Assembly (NCBI GenBank): GCA_910588955.1
Contig: CAJURQ010000001.1
Coordinates: forward strand, 124,001 to 188,000
Source of the DNA: an uncultured Lachnospiraceae bacterium
GTDB taxonomy: Bacteria; Bacillota; Clostridia; Lachnospirales; Lachnospiraceae
Length of the DNA stretch: 64,000 nt
Direction: 5' to 3'
Made by a program: the position numbers and the translations under genes. Below are positions 32,656 to 41,110 of the stretch, one piece after another. Positions within the stretch are counted from its first letter, which is position 1. Each line of letters begins with the position of its first letter. Under the pieces are notes generated by a model. It saw only the letters and a list, made by a program, of their open reading frames with translations, ran no database searches and was not told the DNA's origin.

Positions 32656-34134
32656 ATGGTTTACGATGAGATAAAGCTGCTGAGACAGAGTGAGAAAAGT
32701 ACGGTGCAGCTTGTGAAAGAGCAGGGCAGTGAACGTCTTTTCGTGCGGAAAATTTTGCAAGGTAGACATCAGGTATACGCGGTTTTGCAGGAAGTGGCTC
32801 ATCCGTACCTGCCGATGGTATACGAGGTTACTTTTGAGGGCGGCAGCACGATTGTTGTGGAGGAGTATATTGAGGGACGGTCGGCAGGCAGCACAGCGCT
32901 TACGGAAAAACAGTGTCTTGTGATTGTGAGGGAGCTTTGCGACGCGCTGATTTTCCTGCATGGACAGGAGATCATCCACCGGGATATCAAGCCCTCCAAC
33001 ATACTGATTGCACAGGACGGGCATATCCGTCTGATCGATTTTGACGCGGCGCGGATGCCGAAGGAAAATTCGGAACAGGACACCGTACAGCTTGGCACGA
33101 GAGGGTATGCGCCGCCCGAGCAGTACGGGTTTTCCCAGACGGACGAGCGGGCGGATATCTATGCGCTCGGTGTAACAGTAAAACAGCTTCTGGGCGGAAA
33201 TGCGGGGAAACGGCGCTATCAAAGAGTCCTTTCCAAGTGCACGAATTTGGATCCGGATAAAAGATACCGATCCGTTCGTCAGGTAAAGAAAGCGTTTTCT
33301 GTTGTTTGGGATTGGCGGGCGGGGATTGCGTGCGCTGCGGCGGTTGTTTTGGCGGCAGTTATTTTGTGGTATCTCCTGCCGGACAGTATGCTGTCACAGG
33401 ATAAGCCGCTTTCCGGGAGCACGGAATTGACCGTATTGCCGGCACCGGCAAATCCGCACTGGGATGGGGAGACGGGAACCGCTCTGTGGGGGCATGTGCC
33501 GGAGTCGGGAGTCGGCAGGGATCAGAGGTATGGCTGGAGATTGTACAGGCGCGATACAGAGACGGCGCCCGATCCGGAGAAGGACGAATATGACAGGGAA
33601 GGGGAGATGAGCGGAAATCTCCTCACGACCGATTATTTTAATATGAGTTTCTCGGAGGAACTTTGGGACAACGGCTTTTACTATTTTGCGGTGTGCGCAT
33701 CCGGGGATGGTGTCACCTATGCGGACAGTCCCTATGTATTGTCGGATGGGTTTGCGTTCACGGGAGAGGACGCGCCGAGGCTGCCGACGCCGGAGGGGCT
33801 TTACTGGACTATGAAGCAGATTGGTGAGGAAAAATACTATTTTGCCGCCATTTCCAACTGGGATGACTATGAGGATAGGGATGACATCGATGCCTTTGTC
33901 TACAATGAGGATGGAGAGTATGTTATGAATAATACGATACCCAAACAATTCATATTCGAGAAAGAATGGCCGGGAGTACGGATCAGACCGGAGTTTGTGA
34001 ATGAGCCCGGAATGTCATACCGTTTTGCCGTACAGGTATTATCCTCAAGACCGAACGAGTATCGGTCAAGTCTGCCCGTGGAACCGTGCCCCGGGGAGGA
34101 TTACTTAAGCCCGCCGCTCAGGATTCCTGAATGA
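32656..34134 (+). CDS. Membrane Ser/Thr protein kinase, atypical
   Basis: 492 residues: a compact Hanks-type kinase domain (1-220), one transmembrane helix (about 223-245, CAAAVVLAAVILWYLL) and a 245-residue exported part. Present are VRKIL (ATP-site lysine), HRDIKPSNILI, and GTRGYAPPEQYG. Odd points: the Gly-rich loop is replaced by RQSEKSTVQLV, and the Mg-binding DFG reads DFD. The exported part has no PASTA repeats; it shows repeated W/Y-rich beta segments, probably Ig-like. GAGGGGG is 9 bases before the ATG at 32656. It may sense an envelope signal and act with the neighbouring acyltransferase; that link is positional. Confidence 0.82.
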   Translation: MVYDEIKLLRQSEKSTVQLVKEQGSERLFVRKILQGRHQVYAVLQEVAHPYLPMVYEVTFEGGSTIVVEEYIEGRSAGSTALTEKQCLVIVRELCDALIFLHGQEIIHRDIKPSNILIAQDGHIRLIDFDAARMPKENSEQDTVQLGTRGYAPPEQYGFSQTDERADIYALGVTVKQLLGGNAGKRRYQRVLSKCTNLDPDKRYRSVRQVKKAFSVVWDWRAGIACAAAVVLAAVILWYLLPDSMLSQDKPLSGSTELTVLPAPANPHWDGETGTALWGHVPESGVGRDQRYGWRLYRRDTETAPDPEKDEYDREGEMSGNLLTTDYFNMSFSEELWDNGFYYFAVCASGDGVTYADSPYVLSDGFAFTGEDAPRLPTPEGLYWTMKQIGEEKYYFAAISNWDDYEDRDDIDAFVYNEDGEYVMNNTIPKQFIFEKEWPGVRIRPEFVNEPGMSYRFAVQVLSSRPNEYRSSLPVEPCPGEDYLSPPLRIPE

Positions 34135-34160
34135 TTTTCTGATTGATTGATACAAAGTAT

Positions 34161-34189
34161 TTGTAATTTACGCAAAAGCGTATTATAAT
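34161..34189 (+). promoter_or_regulatory. Promoter of the PilZ gene
   Basis: TTGTAA (34161-34166), 17 bases, TATAAT (34184-34189). The spacer holds TACGC-aaaa-GCGTA, a possible operator. Confidence 0.6.
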
Positions 34190-34262
34190 CGTAGAAAGAT
34201 ATTAGAACAGAAGACATTTTTCGGGTATTATGATTACAGGATAAAACAGAAAGGCAGAAAAC

Positions 34263-34604
34263 ATGGAGGAACGCAGGAGAAACAAGAGGATAGAGCTGTC
34301 ATCCAAGCTGTTGATCAAGAGACTGGATGCGGAGGGCGCAGCGAAAGAGGTAGACATAGACGTGGTGGATGTGTCTAAGACGGGCGTGGGTTTTTTGTGC
34401 AGTGAAGCTCTGGAGAGCGGCGCGGTTTATGAGGCATCTTTGACGATCTGGACGAAGGAAGTGATTCACGCATTTCTTGAGATCGTACGCATTGAGAAGA
34501 AAGATGACAATATCTTTTCCTACGGTTCGATTTTTATAGGCATGTCGGAGATCGAGGCAAGCCGGATCGAGACGTACAGCACGATTGAGACGATGGAAGT
34601 TTAG
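34263..34604 (+). CDS. PilZ-domain protein
   Basis: A 113-residue single-domain protein. RRRNKRIELSSKL gives the RxxxR c-di-GMP motif and DVVDVSKTGVGFLC the D-x-S-x-x-G motif, so cyclic di-GMP binding is expected. It is a possible reader of the signal made by the diguanylate cyclase at 12073, although the genes are 21 kb apart. It has its own promoter and precedes a VanZ-like gene by 14 bases. Confidence 0.85.
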   Translation: MEERRRNKRIELSSKLLIKRLDAEGAAKEVDIDVVDVSKTGVGFLCSEALESGAVYEASLTIWTKEVIHAFLEIVRIEKKDDNIFSYGSIFIGMSEIEASRIETYSTIETMEV

Positions 34605-34618
34605 AAAGAAAAATCGGC

Positions 34619-35113
34619 ATGAACAAAAAAAGAAAAAGTCACATCCTTCTGGAACTCGGCGTGATTGCCATATCGTTTGCGGCACTCTTACTGCTCTTAT
34701 ATTTTGTGGTTGCGGTATCTTTCCAGAACGGGACAGTATCTTCTGACATAACGATGAAAATGGCAGGACAGATCGCGAGACGGATTTTTGAGAATCCCAC
34801 GCAGGACCAGATTTCGACTACGGCGCTGATGATTCGTTATGGGGCGCATCTGGGTCTGTTCTTTGTGGTCGGTTTCGTAACCACCTTTGTGAGCATGGTT
34901 GTGTTCAGAAGATATTACAGAATACTCGGTGTGATGGGGGCGGGAGCGGTCTGCTATGTGCTTGCCTATTACACGGAATATTACAAGCAGTTTGTGGAGG
35001 GCAGGCATTTTCAACAGTCCGATGCGGCGCTCAACTGGTACGGGAGTCTGGCGGGTATTTTCTGTATGGTTGGGTCGTATTTTTTGAACCGGCTGTTGGT
35101 GAAACTGTCATGA
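34619..35113 (+). CDS. VanZ-like membrane protein
   Basis: 164 residues with four hydrophobic segments (IAISFAALLLLLYFVVAV, HLGLFFVVGFVTTFVSMVVF, VMGAGAVCYVLAYY, SLAGIFCMVGSYFL). The YYTEYYKQFVEGRHFQQSDAALNWYG stretch before the last helix matches the VanZ pattern (acidic, Q-F-x-x-G-R, then N..G). VanZ relatives include a teicoplanin resistance factor, but most have unknown roles. Likely cotranscribed with the PilZ gene. Confidence 0.65.
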   Translation: MNKKRKSHILLELGVIAISFAALLLLLYFVVAVSFQNGTVSSDITMKMAGQIARRIFENPTQDQISTTALMIRYGAHLGLFFVVGFVTTFVSMVVFRRYYRILGVMGAGAVCYVLAYYTEYYKQFVEGRHFQQSDAALNWYGSLAGIFCMVGSYFLNRLLVKLS

Positions 35114-35174
35114 GGTCGGGAAATGGGTTATGAATGGCAGGACAGAAAACAGATTATAACGGCTATATAGAACA

Positions 35175-35200
35175 GGGAAATGCTTTAGCAGGCATTTCCC
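35175..35200. terminator. Bidirectional hairpin between VanZ-like gene and aroA
   Basis: GGGAAATGC / GCATTTCCC with an 8-base loop lies between convergent genes. T runs are weak, so the efficiency is uncertain. Confidence 0.6.
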
Positions 35201-35208
35201 CGAAAAAC

Positions 35209-36486
35209 TTACATAACACAAAGCGCGATAAGATCCTTATAAAAATCGGGGTAGCTGATGGTGACCACATCGCTGCCCTTTATTTCTGTCTCACCTTCTG
35301 CCACAAGCGAAGCCACGGCAAAACTCATGGCAATGCGGTGATCCAGATGGGAGTCCACCTCCGTTCCGTGCAGCGGCTGTCCGCCACGGATAATCATACC
35401 GTCGTCGGTACCTGTGATATCGCAGCCCATGGCGCTTAAATACTGTACCATTACGTCAATGCGGTTTGATTCCTTGACCTTTAATTCGGCGGCGTCCCGG
35501 ATTACGGTAGTGCCGTTTGCGCAGGCGGCCATAATATTGATGATGGGAAGTTCATCGATCAGCGTGGGGATGATATCGCCCTCGATAGTGATTCCGTGAA
35601 GAGGGCTGTATTTCACCAGAAGATCGGCAGTCGGTTCCCCGTCATAAATTTCATTTAAAAGCGTAATGTCACCGCCCATTTCTTTTGCCACTCTTAAAAT
35701 GCCGTCTCTGGTCGGATTGATTCCCACGTTTTTAATCAGAATCTCAGAACCGGGGACGAGGAGTCCTGCGGCGATAAAATAGGCGGCGGAGGAAATGTCG
35801 CCGGGCACATCAATTTTCCGGCACTCCAGACGGGGCTCGGGGAGGATACGCGCCGTTTTTCCTTCCGACTGTAAGTCCGCGCCAAAATAGCGCAGCATGA
35901 GTTCCGTGTGGTTGCGGCTTAAGGTCGGCTCGGTCACAAGAGTTTCGCCCTCGGCATAGAGCCCGGCAAGCAAAACGGCGGACTTCACCTGTGCGGAGGC
36001 AACCTTGGAGTGATAGTGGATGCCGTGCAGGGGCGCGCCTGTGATGCGAAGTGGCGCGCAGTCATTGCCGTTTATGCTTTCGATTTTTCCACCCATCATG
36101 GACAGCGGTTCCATAATGCGCCGCATGGGACGTTTCTGGATGGAAGCGTCGCCTGTGAGGGTGCTTTCAAAAGCCTGCCCGGCGAGGATGCCGCTGATCA
36201 GTCTGGTGGTGGTGCCGCTGTTGCCCATGTCAAGCACGGAGGAGGGCACCTGCAGTCCGTGCAGCCCCTTGCCGTGAATCAGAATCTTCTCCGGGGTATT
36301 TTCAATCTCAATGCCCATCTTCCGAAAGGCATCTATGGTGGAGAGACAGTCCGCCCCCTGCAGAAAGTTGGTAATTTCCGTGGTGCCTTCGGCAAGGGAG
36401 CCGAACATGACTGCGCGGTGGGAGATGGATTTATCGCCGGGGATCGTCACTTCCCCTCTCAATGCATGTGCTTTCTGAAACTTCAT
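35209..36486 (-). CDS. aroA: 3-Phosphoshikimate 1-carboxyvinyltransferase (EPSP synthase)
   Basis: Sixth enzyme of the shikimate pathway, joining PEP to shikimate-3-phosphate. The 425 residues have normal length. PGDKSISHRAVMFGSLAEG, GNSGTTTRLISGILAG, KSAVLLAGLYAEG, DISSAAYF and DELPIINIMAA are the family motifs; the NSGTTTR form resembles the Bacillus-type rather than the E. coli-type enzyme. The gene lies 77 bases downstream of tyrA on the same strand, so both probably form an aromatic amino acid operon. Confidence 0.95.
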   Translation of the reverse strand: MKFQKAHALRGEVTIPGDKSISHRAVMFGSLAEGTTEITNFLQGADCLSTIDAFRKMGIEIENTPEKILIHGKGLHGLQVPSSVLDMGNSGTTTRLISGILAGQAFESTLTGDASIQKRPMRRIMEPLSMMGGKIESINGNDCAPLRITGAPLHGIHYHSKVASAQVKSAVLLAGLYAEGETLVTEPTLSRNHTELMLRYFGADLQSEGKTARILPEPRLECRKIDVPGDISSAAYFIAAGLLVPGSEILIKNVGINPTRDGILRVAKEMGGDITLLNEIYDGEPTADLLVKYSPLHGITIEGDIIPTLIDELPIINIMAACANGTTVIRDAAELKVKESNRIDVMVQYLSAMGCDITGTDDGMIIRGGQPLHGTEVDSHLDHRIAMSFAVASLVAEGETEIKGSDVVTISYPDFYKDLIALCVM

Positions 36487-36563
36487 GATTATTTGTCCTG
36501 TGCCTTTCTTTTTCTCAGTGCGGAGAATGCCGCATTTTAGACATTCTCTTACATTTCGTGTTA

Positions 36564-37661
36564 TCAGCGGGTGTGAATTTTATAACCGTGCTCCGTCATA
36601 ACCTCAATGGCACGGGATAGCGTGTCCTGACTGTAAAACTCGATGCGCAGTGCCCCTTCCGCCAGTTCCCTGTTGTGGTTGATGCCGATATTCTTGATGC
36701 TCACGTCGTGCATGGCGAGAAGGGAGGCGATGGCGGCAATGGCGCCGGGTTTGTCGGCGATGTCCACAGTCAACACATACTCCGCCTTGATGGGACCGCT
36801 CGGTGCGCTGATAAAGGATTCCCTGTAATTTCTTGCCGTGTCAAAAAAGTTGTAGAGACTGTCCTGTTTATGGTCGTCTATGTAATCCGCAATGACACCC
36901 AGATACTGCATATATGTCCGGAGCAGCTTTGCGATATTGTCCGCGTTGGTCAGGCAGATCTGCTGCCACATTTCCGGGGAGGAGGAGGCTATTCGTGTGA
37001 TATCCTTAAATCCGCCTGCGGCGATCATTTTCATCACGCCGTCCTCGGAGTCGCTGCTCTTTACCAGATTGACGAGGGAGGCGGCGATCACATGTGGGAG
37101 ATGGGAGATAGCTGCGGTCACGTAATCGTGTTCTTCGTAAGATAACGTGAGTGGAATCGCGCCGATTGTCTCCACCAGAGTCCGATATGCTTCTACCTTT
37201 TCGGAAGAAACTTCCTCAGAGGGGGTCAAAATATAGTAGGCGTTCTCCAAAAGGGACGCCTTGGCATTCGGGTAGCCAAAACGCTCGGAACCTGCCATAG
37301 GGTGTCCGCCGATAAACTGTTTCTGCAGCTGCAGTTCTTTGATCTGTTTATGAATGCCTGTCTTGACACTCCCCACGTCCGTCAGAATGGTTTCGGGGGA
37401 GAGATGGGGTTTCAGCGCCAGCAGATTTTCCGCATTGCGGGAGACCGGCGCGCACAAAAAGATGTAGTCGCAGTTCCCGAAGGAATCGTCAACGGCAGGG
37501 CAGATCTGGTCAATCACTTGTTCTTTGACCGCGAGGTTAAGGGATTCTGTATGGATATCGTAAGCGATAAGGCGGGCATCCGGCAGATGGTGTCTGACTG
37601 CCTTGGCGATGGAACCGCCAATCAGCCCAAGCCCGATAAAACCGCAGGTGAGTGTGTTCAT
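36564..37661 (-). CDS. tyrA: Prephenate dehydrogenase with ACT domain
   Basis: Oxidatively decarboxylates prephenate to 4-hydroxyphenylpyruvate for tyrosine. 365 residues: NAD-binding Rossmann start (GFIGLGLIGGSIAKAV), LTDVGSVKTGI, GGHPMAGSERFG (catalytic His region), a helical dimerisation domain with ISHLPHVIAASLV, and a C-terminal ACT domain (DIADKPGAIAAIASLLAMHDV), the likely site of tyrosine feedback. The ATG at 37661 is chosen because it gives the normal N-terminus and has AAAGG upstream; the frame stays open further upstream without support. Confidence 0.93.
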   Translation of the reverse strand: MNTLTCGFIGLGLIGGSIAKAVRHHLPDARLIAYDIHTESLNLAVKEQVIDQICPAVDDSFGNCDYIFLCAPVSRNAENLLALKPHLSPETILTDVGSVKTGIHKQIKELQLQKQFIGGHPMAGSERFGYPNAKASLLENAYYILTPSEEVSSEKVEAYRTLVETIGAIPLTLSYEEHDYVTAAISHLPHVIAASLVNLVKSSDSEDGVMKMIAAGGFKDITRIASSSPEMWQQICLTNADNIAKLLRTYMQYLGVIADYIDDHKQDSLYNFFDTARNYRESFISAPSGPIKAEYVLTVDIADKPGAIAAIASLLAMHDVSIKNIGINHNRELAEGALRIEFYSQDTLSRAIEVMTEHGYKIHTR

Positions 37662-37837
37662 AAAAGAAGTACCTTTCGTGTGTTTGACTTTCGTTCTAAA
37701 GATACCACAAAACGGGAGGGAAAGCAAGGAAGCGGGACGGCTTGCTTTTTTTCTGAAACATGGCATACTGTATCTAAAAGTAGCAACGAAAACGTCGTAA
37801 GTTTGAGGCGGCTGATTTTTATTCGGAGGAGAGAAGA

Positions 37838-38743
37838 ATGTTGAAAACGATTGAAACCATTGATATCGTCGGGCTTGGTGCGCTCGGTGTGATGTATGCG
37901 GATTTTTTTACGAAAAAGCTGGGAAAGGAAAACGTGCGTGTGTTGGCGGACGGGGAGAGAATTGAACGTTACAAAAAAGAACAGGTCACTTTTAACGGGG
38001 AAGTCTGTGATTTTCAATACTGCGATGCAAAAAAGGAGAGTCGTCCCTCTGAGCTGATGCTTTTCGCGGTGAAATACGGCGCATTGGAAACGGCTATGCA
38101 GGAAAACGCGCATCTGGTCGGTGACGATACCGTTTTATTGTCTGTACTGAACGGTATCCGCAGTGAGGACGATCTGGGACAGAGATTTGGACGTGGGAAG
38201 GTAGTGCACTGTATTGCTCAGAAAATGGCGGCTATGAAAGAGGGAAACGCCGCGTTCTGCACAAATAAGGGAGAACTAGCGGTCGGCGTTCTCGACGGCG
38301 GCAGGTCGGAAAATCTGGCGGCGGTTAAGGATTTTTTTGACAGGACGGGATTTACATATTCCTGCCCGGCGGATATGCGTCATGCGATGTGGGGAAAACT
38401 TTTGTGCAACGTGGGTGTAAACCAGACGGTATCTCTTTTTGAGGGGACTTATCGCAGTGTGCAGCAGGAAGGCGAAGCGCGGGAAATGATGAAGGCGGCA
38501 ATGCGGGAGACAATACTTGTGGCGAACGCGGAGGGAGTGGATTTGTCGGAAAAAGATTTGTCAGAATGGGTTTCTGTCATAGACGGGCTGAATCCGGATG
38601 GGGAGCCTTCCATGCGTCAAGACAGCAAGGCGGGCAGAAAGACAGAGGTGGCTCTTTTTGCCGGAACGATCTGTGAACTCGGAAAAAAGTACGGTATAGA
38701 TACGCCCGTAAATGACAGGTTTTTGGAAAAATTTCAAAAATAA
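37838..38743 (+). CDS. panE: 2-Dehydropantoate 2-reductase family protein
   Basis: The 301 residues start with a Rossmann motif, DIVGLGALGVMYADFF, and carry MRHAMWGKLLCNVGVNQT (catalytic Lys) and PSMRQDSKAGRKTEV (substrate-binding), both typical of ketopantoate reductase in pantothenate synthesis. Paralogues of this family with other 2-oxoacid substrates are common, and no panB, panC or panD is adjacent, so the symbol is tentative. GGAGGAG precedes the ATG. It is divergent from tyrA. Confidence 0.8.
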   Translation: MLKTIETIDIVGLGALGVMYADFFTKKLGKENVRVLADGERIERYKKEQVTFNGEVCDFQYCDAKKESRPSELMLFAVKYGALETAMQENAHLVGDDTVLLSVLNGIRSEDDLGQRFGRGKVVHCIAQKMAAMKEGNAAFCTNKGELAVGVLDGGRSENLAAVKDFFDRTGFTYSCPADMRHAMWGKLLCNVGVNQTVSLFEGTYRSVQQEGEAREMMKAAMRETILVANAEGVDLSEKDLSEWVSVIDGLNPDGEPSMRQDSKAGRKTEVALFAGTICELGKKYGIDTPVNDRFLEKFQK

Positions 38744-38787
38744 ATTTGGCTGCGGTGAACAATCTGTGCAGAATGTATAAATAGTTG

Positions 38788-38816
38788 TTGAAATTGTTCT
38801 GAAAATTTAGTAAAAT
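38788..38816 (+). promoter_or_regulatory. Promoter of the EF-G paralogue
   Basis: TTGAAA (38788-38793), 17 bases, TAAAAT (38811-38816). Confidence 0.55.
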
Positions 38817-38845
38817 GTATTTACAACTTGGCGCCATGCATGGGA

Positions 38846-38894
38846 CATGACAATACAGACGGACAGTCATCCATAGAACGGCTGTATTGCCATG
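38846..38894 (+). promoter_or_regulatory. Long hairpin in the leader of the EF-G paralogue
   Basis: CATGA-CAATACAG pairs with CTGTATTG-CCATG around a 23-base loop between promoter and ribosome site. It starts about 23 bases into the transcript. No T run follows directly. Confidence 0.45.
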
Positions 38895-38950
38895 ATTTTA
38901 TATGGTTCTGATTTGTAAAAAAGAACAACAGAATTGGAGGGTTACAAGAC

Positions 38951-41044
38951 ATGAATGTTTACACGACGGATAAGATTCGTAATGTGGTTTTGCTCGGGCA
39001 TGGGGGATGCGGCAAGACCAGTCTGGTAGAGGCGATGGCTTACCTTTCCGGTATCACGTCCAGAATGGGCAAGATCGATGACGGAAACACGGTGAGCGAT
39101 TTTGGTAAGGAGGAGCAGAAACGCCATATTTCCATCGCTACGTCTGTTGTTCCGATCGAGTGGGAAGGCACGAAGATCAACGTGCTGGATTCACCCGGCT
39201 TTTTCGATTTTGTAGGGGAAGTGGAAGAGGCAGTCAGCGCGGCGGATGCAGCGATTATCGTCGTTTCCGGCAAGGCGGGTGTGGAAGTCGGCACGGAGAA
39301 GGCGTGGGAAATCTGCGAGAAATATAAACTGCCCCGTTTTGTGTTTGTGACGGACATGGATATCGACAATGCATCGTTTAGACAAGTTGTGGAGGATATG
39401 ACCGAGAAGTACGGGAAGAAGATTGCTCCCTTCCATCTGCCTATCCGCGAGAATGAGAAGTTTGTGGGCTATATCAATGTGATTACAGAGCAGGCATACC
39501 GCTGGGAGGGCAAGGAGGTCGTAGAGTGCGAGATGCCCGAGTACAGCAAGGCGAACCTGCAGCTGTGCCGTGACACGCTGATGGAGGCGGTGGCGGAGAC
39601 GAGCGAGGATTTCATGGAGCGTTACTTTAACGGTGACACCTTCTCGGAGGCTGAGATCCGTGCGGCTATGCGCACTAACGTGATGGACGGCAGCGTGGTG
39701 CCTATGTCTATGGGTTCTAACGTGCTCTGTCAGGGTGTGTTCACCCTGCTTGACGATATCGTGAAATATATGCCAAGCCCTGAAAACCGCGAGATTGCAG
39801 GTGTTGACTTAAAGACCAACGAAGTGTTCCAAGCGAACTTTGACTTCTCCAAGCCGAAGTCTGCCTACATTTTCAAGACGATCGTAGATCCTTTCATCGG
39901 TAAGTATTCGCTGATCAAAGTGTGCTCCGGCGTGTTTAAGAGCGACGACATGATCTACAACGACGAGAAGGAAGTGGAGGAGAAGATCAGCAAGCTCTAT
40001 GTGATGCAGGGCAGCAAGCCGATCGAGATCAAGGAGCTTCATGCGGGCGATATCGGCGCGATCGCGAAACTGACGGCAGCACGGACCGGCAATACGCTCT
40101 CCACGAAGGCACGCATCATCCGTTACGGAAAGACAGAGATCTCCACGCCCTATACATATAAGAGGTATAAGGCAAAGAATAAGGGAGACGTGGATAAAGT
40201 TTCGCAGGCATTACAGAAGATGCGTCACGAGGATCAGACGCTTCAGGTGGTTAACGACGCGGAGAATAAGCAGTCCCTGCTCTATGGTATGGGTGATCTG
40301 CATCTGGACGTGGTGGCAAGCCGCCTCCTCAACGAGTACAAGGTAGAGATCGAGCTTTTAGAGCCGAAGATCGCATATAAAGAGACGATCCGCAAGAAAT
40401 CCGATGTGGAGCACAAGTATAAGAAGCAGTCCGGCGGTCACGGTCAGTACGGACATGTAAAGATGCGCTTCGAGGCATCTGGTGATCTGGAGACGCCTTT
40501 CGAGTTTGCGCAGGAAGTGGTCGGCGGCGCGGTGCCGAAGAATTACTTCCCGGCGGTGGAGAAGGGCTTGCAGGATTCAGTGCAGGCAGGACCTTTGGCG
40601 GCTTACCCTGTGGTGGGCGTGAAAGCGGTTCTCTACGACGGTTCCTATCACCCGGTGGATTCCTCCGAGATGGCGTTCAAGATGGCGACAATTCAGGCGT
40701 TCAAGAAGGGATTTATGGAGGCAGGACCTGTGCTTCTTGAGCCGATTGCGAACTTGCAGGTGACTGTTCCCGATTCTTATACGGGCGACGTGATGGGTGA
40801 CTTGAATAAGAGACGGGGCAGAGTGCTCGGCATGAATCCCGCAGGGGACGGCAAGACCGTGGTTGAGGCTGACATCCCGGTGGCATGCTTAAATGGGTAC
40901 TGTACCGACCTCCGTTCCATGACAGGCGGACGCGGCACTTACAAGTATGAGTTTGCGAGATACGAGCAGGCGCCCAGCGATGTGCAGGAAAAGGAAGTGG
41001 CGGCGAGAGCGAAGGCTGTTGCGGAGGCGAATGCGGAGGCATAA
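38951..41044 (+). CDS. Elongation factor G paralogue with divergent GTPase motifs
   Basis: 697 residues with EF-G domains I-V in order, including the domain IV signature GGHGQYGHVKM and the C-terminal GRVLGMNP and DLRSMTGGRGTYKYEFARYE. The GTPase motifs are altered. G1 is GHGGCGKT and is usable. Switch I reads KRHISIAT where ERGITI is usual. G3 is DSPGFFDF instead of DTPGHVDF, so the catalytic His is replaced by Phe. G4 reads TDMD instead of NKMD. It is therefore not the housekeeping EF-G and no ribosomal protein genes adjoin it. Paralogues of this sort may aid translation under starvation or act on stalled ribosomes; the role here is inferred. GGAGGG precedes the ATG. Confidence 0.88.
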   Translation: MNVYTTDKIRNVVLLGHGGCGKTSLVEAMAYLSGITSRMGKIDDGNTVSDFGKEEQKRHISIATSVVPIEWEGTKINVLDSPGFFDFVGEVEEAVSAADAAIIVVSGKAGVEVGTEKAWEICEKYKLPRFVFVTDMDIDNASFRQVVEDMTEKYGKKIAPFHLPIRENEKFVGYINVITEQAYRWEGKEVVECEMPEYSKANLQLCRDTLMEAVAETSEDFMERYFNGDTFSEAEIRAAMRTNVMDGSVVPMSMGSNVLCQGVFTLLDDIVKYMPSPENREIAGVDLKTNEVFQANFDFSKPKSAYIFKTIVDPFIGKYSLIKVCSGVFKSDDMIYNDEKEVEEKISKLYVMQGSKPIEIKELHAGDIGAIAKLTAARTGNTLSTKARIIRYGKTEISTPYTYKRYKAKNKGDVDKVSQALQKMRHEDQTLQVVNDAENKQSLLYGMGDLHLDVVASRLLNEYKVEIELLEPKIAYKETIRKKSDVEHKYKKQSGGHGQYGHVKMRFEASGDLETPFEFAQEVVGGAVPKNYFPAVEKGLQDSVQAGPLAAYPVVGVKAVLYDGSYHPVDSSEMAFKMATIQAFKKGFMEAGPVLLEPIANLQVTVPDSYTGDVMGDLNKRRGRVLGMNPAGDGKTVVEADIPVACLNGYCTDLRSMTGGRGTYKYEFARYEQAPSDVQEKEVAARAKAVAEANAEA

Positions 41045-41072
41045 TAACAGCATAATGTCAATATAGTGTAAG

Positions 41073-41100
41073 AGGAGCAGACCGGATGGTCTGCTCCTTT
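41073..41100. terminator. Bidirectional terminator after the EF-G paralogue
   Basis: AGGAGCAGACC / GGTCTGCTCCT around a 4-base loop followed by TTTG; it lies between convergent genes. Confidence 0.85.
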
Positions 41101-41110
41101 GTCATAGGGA

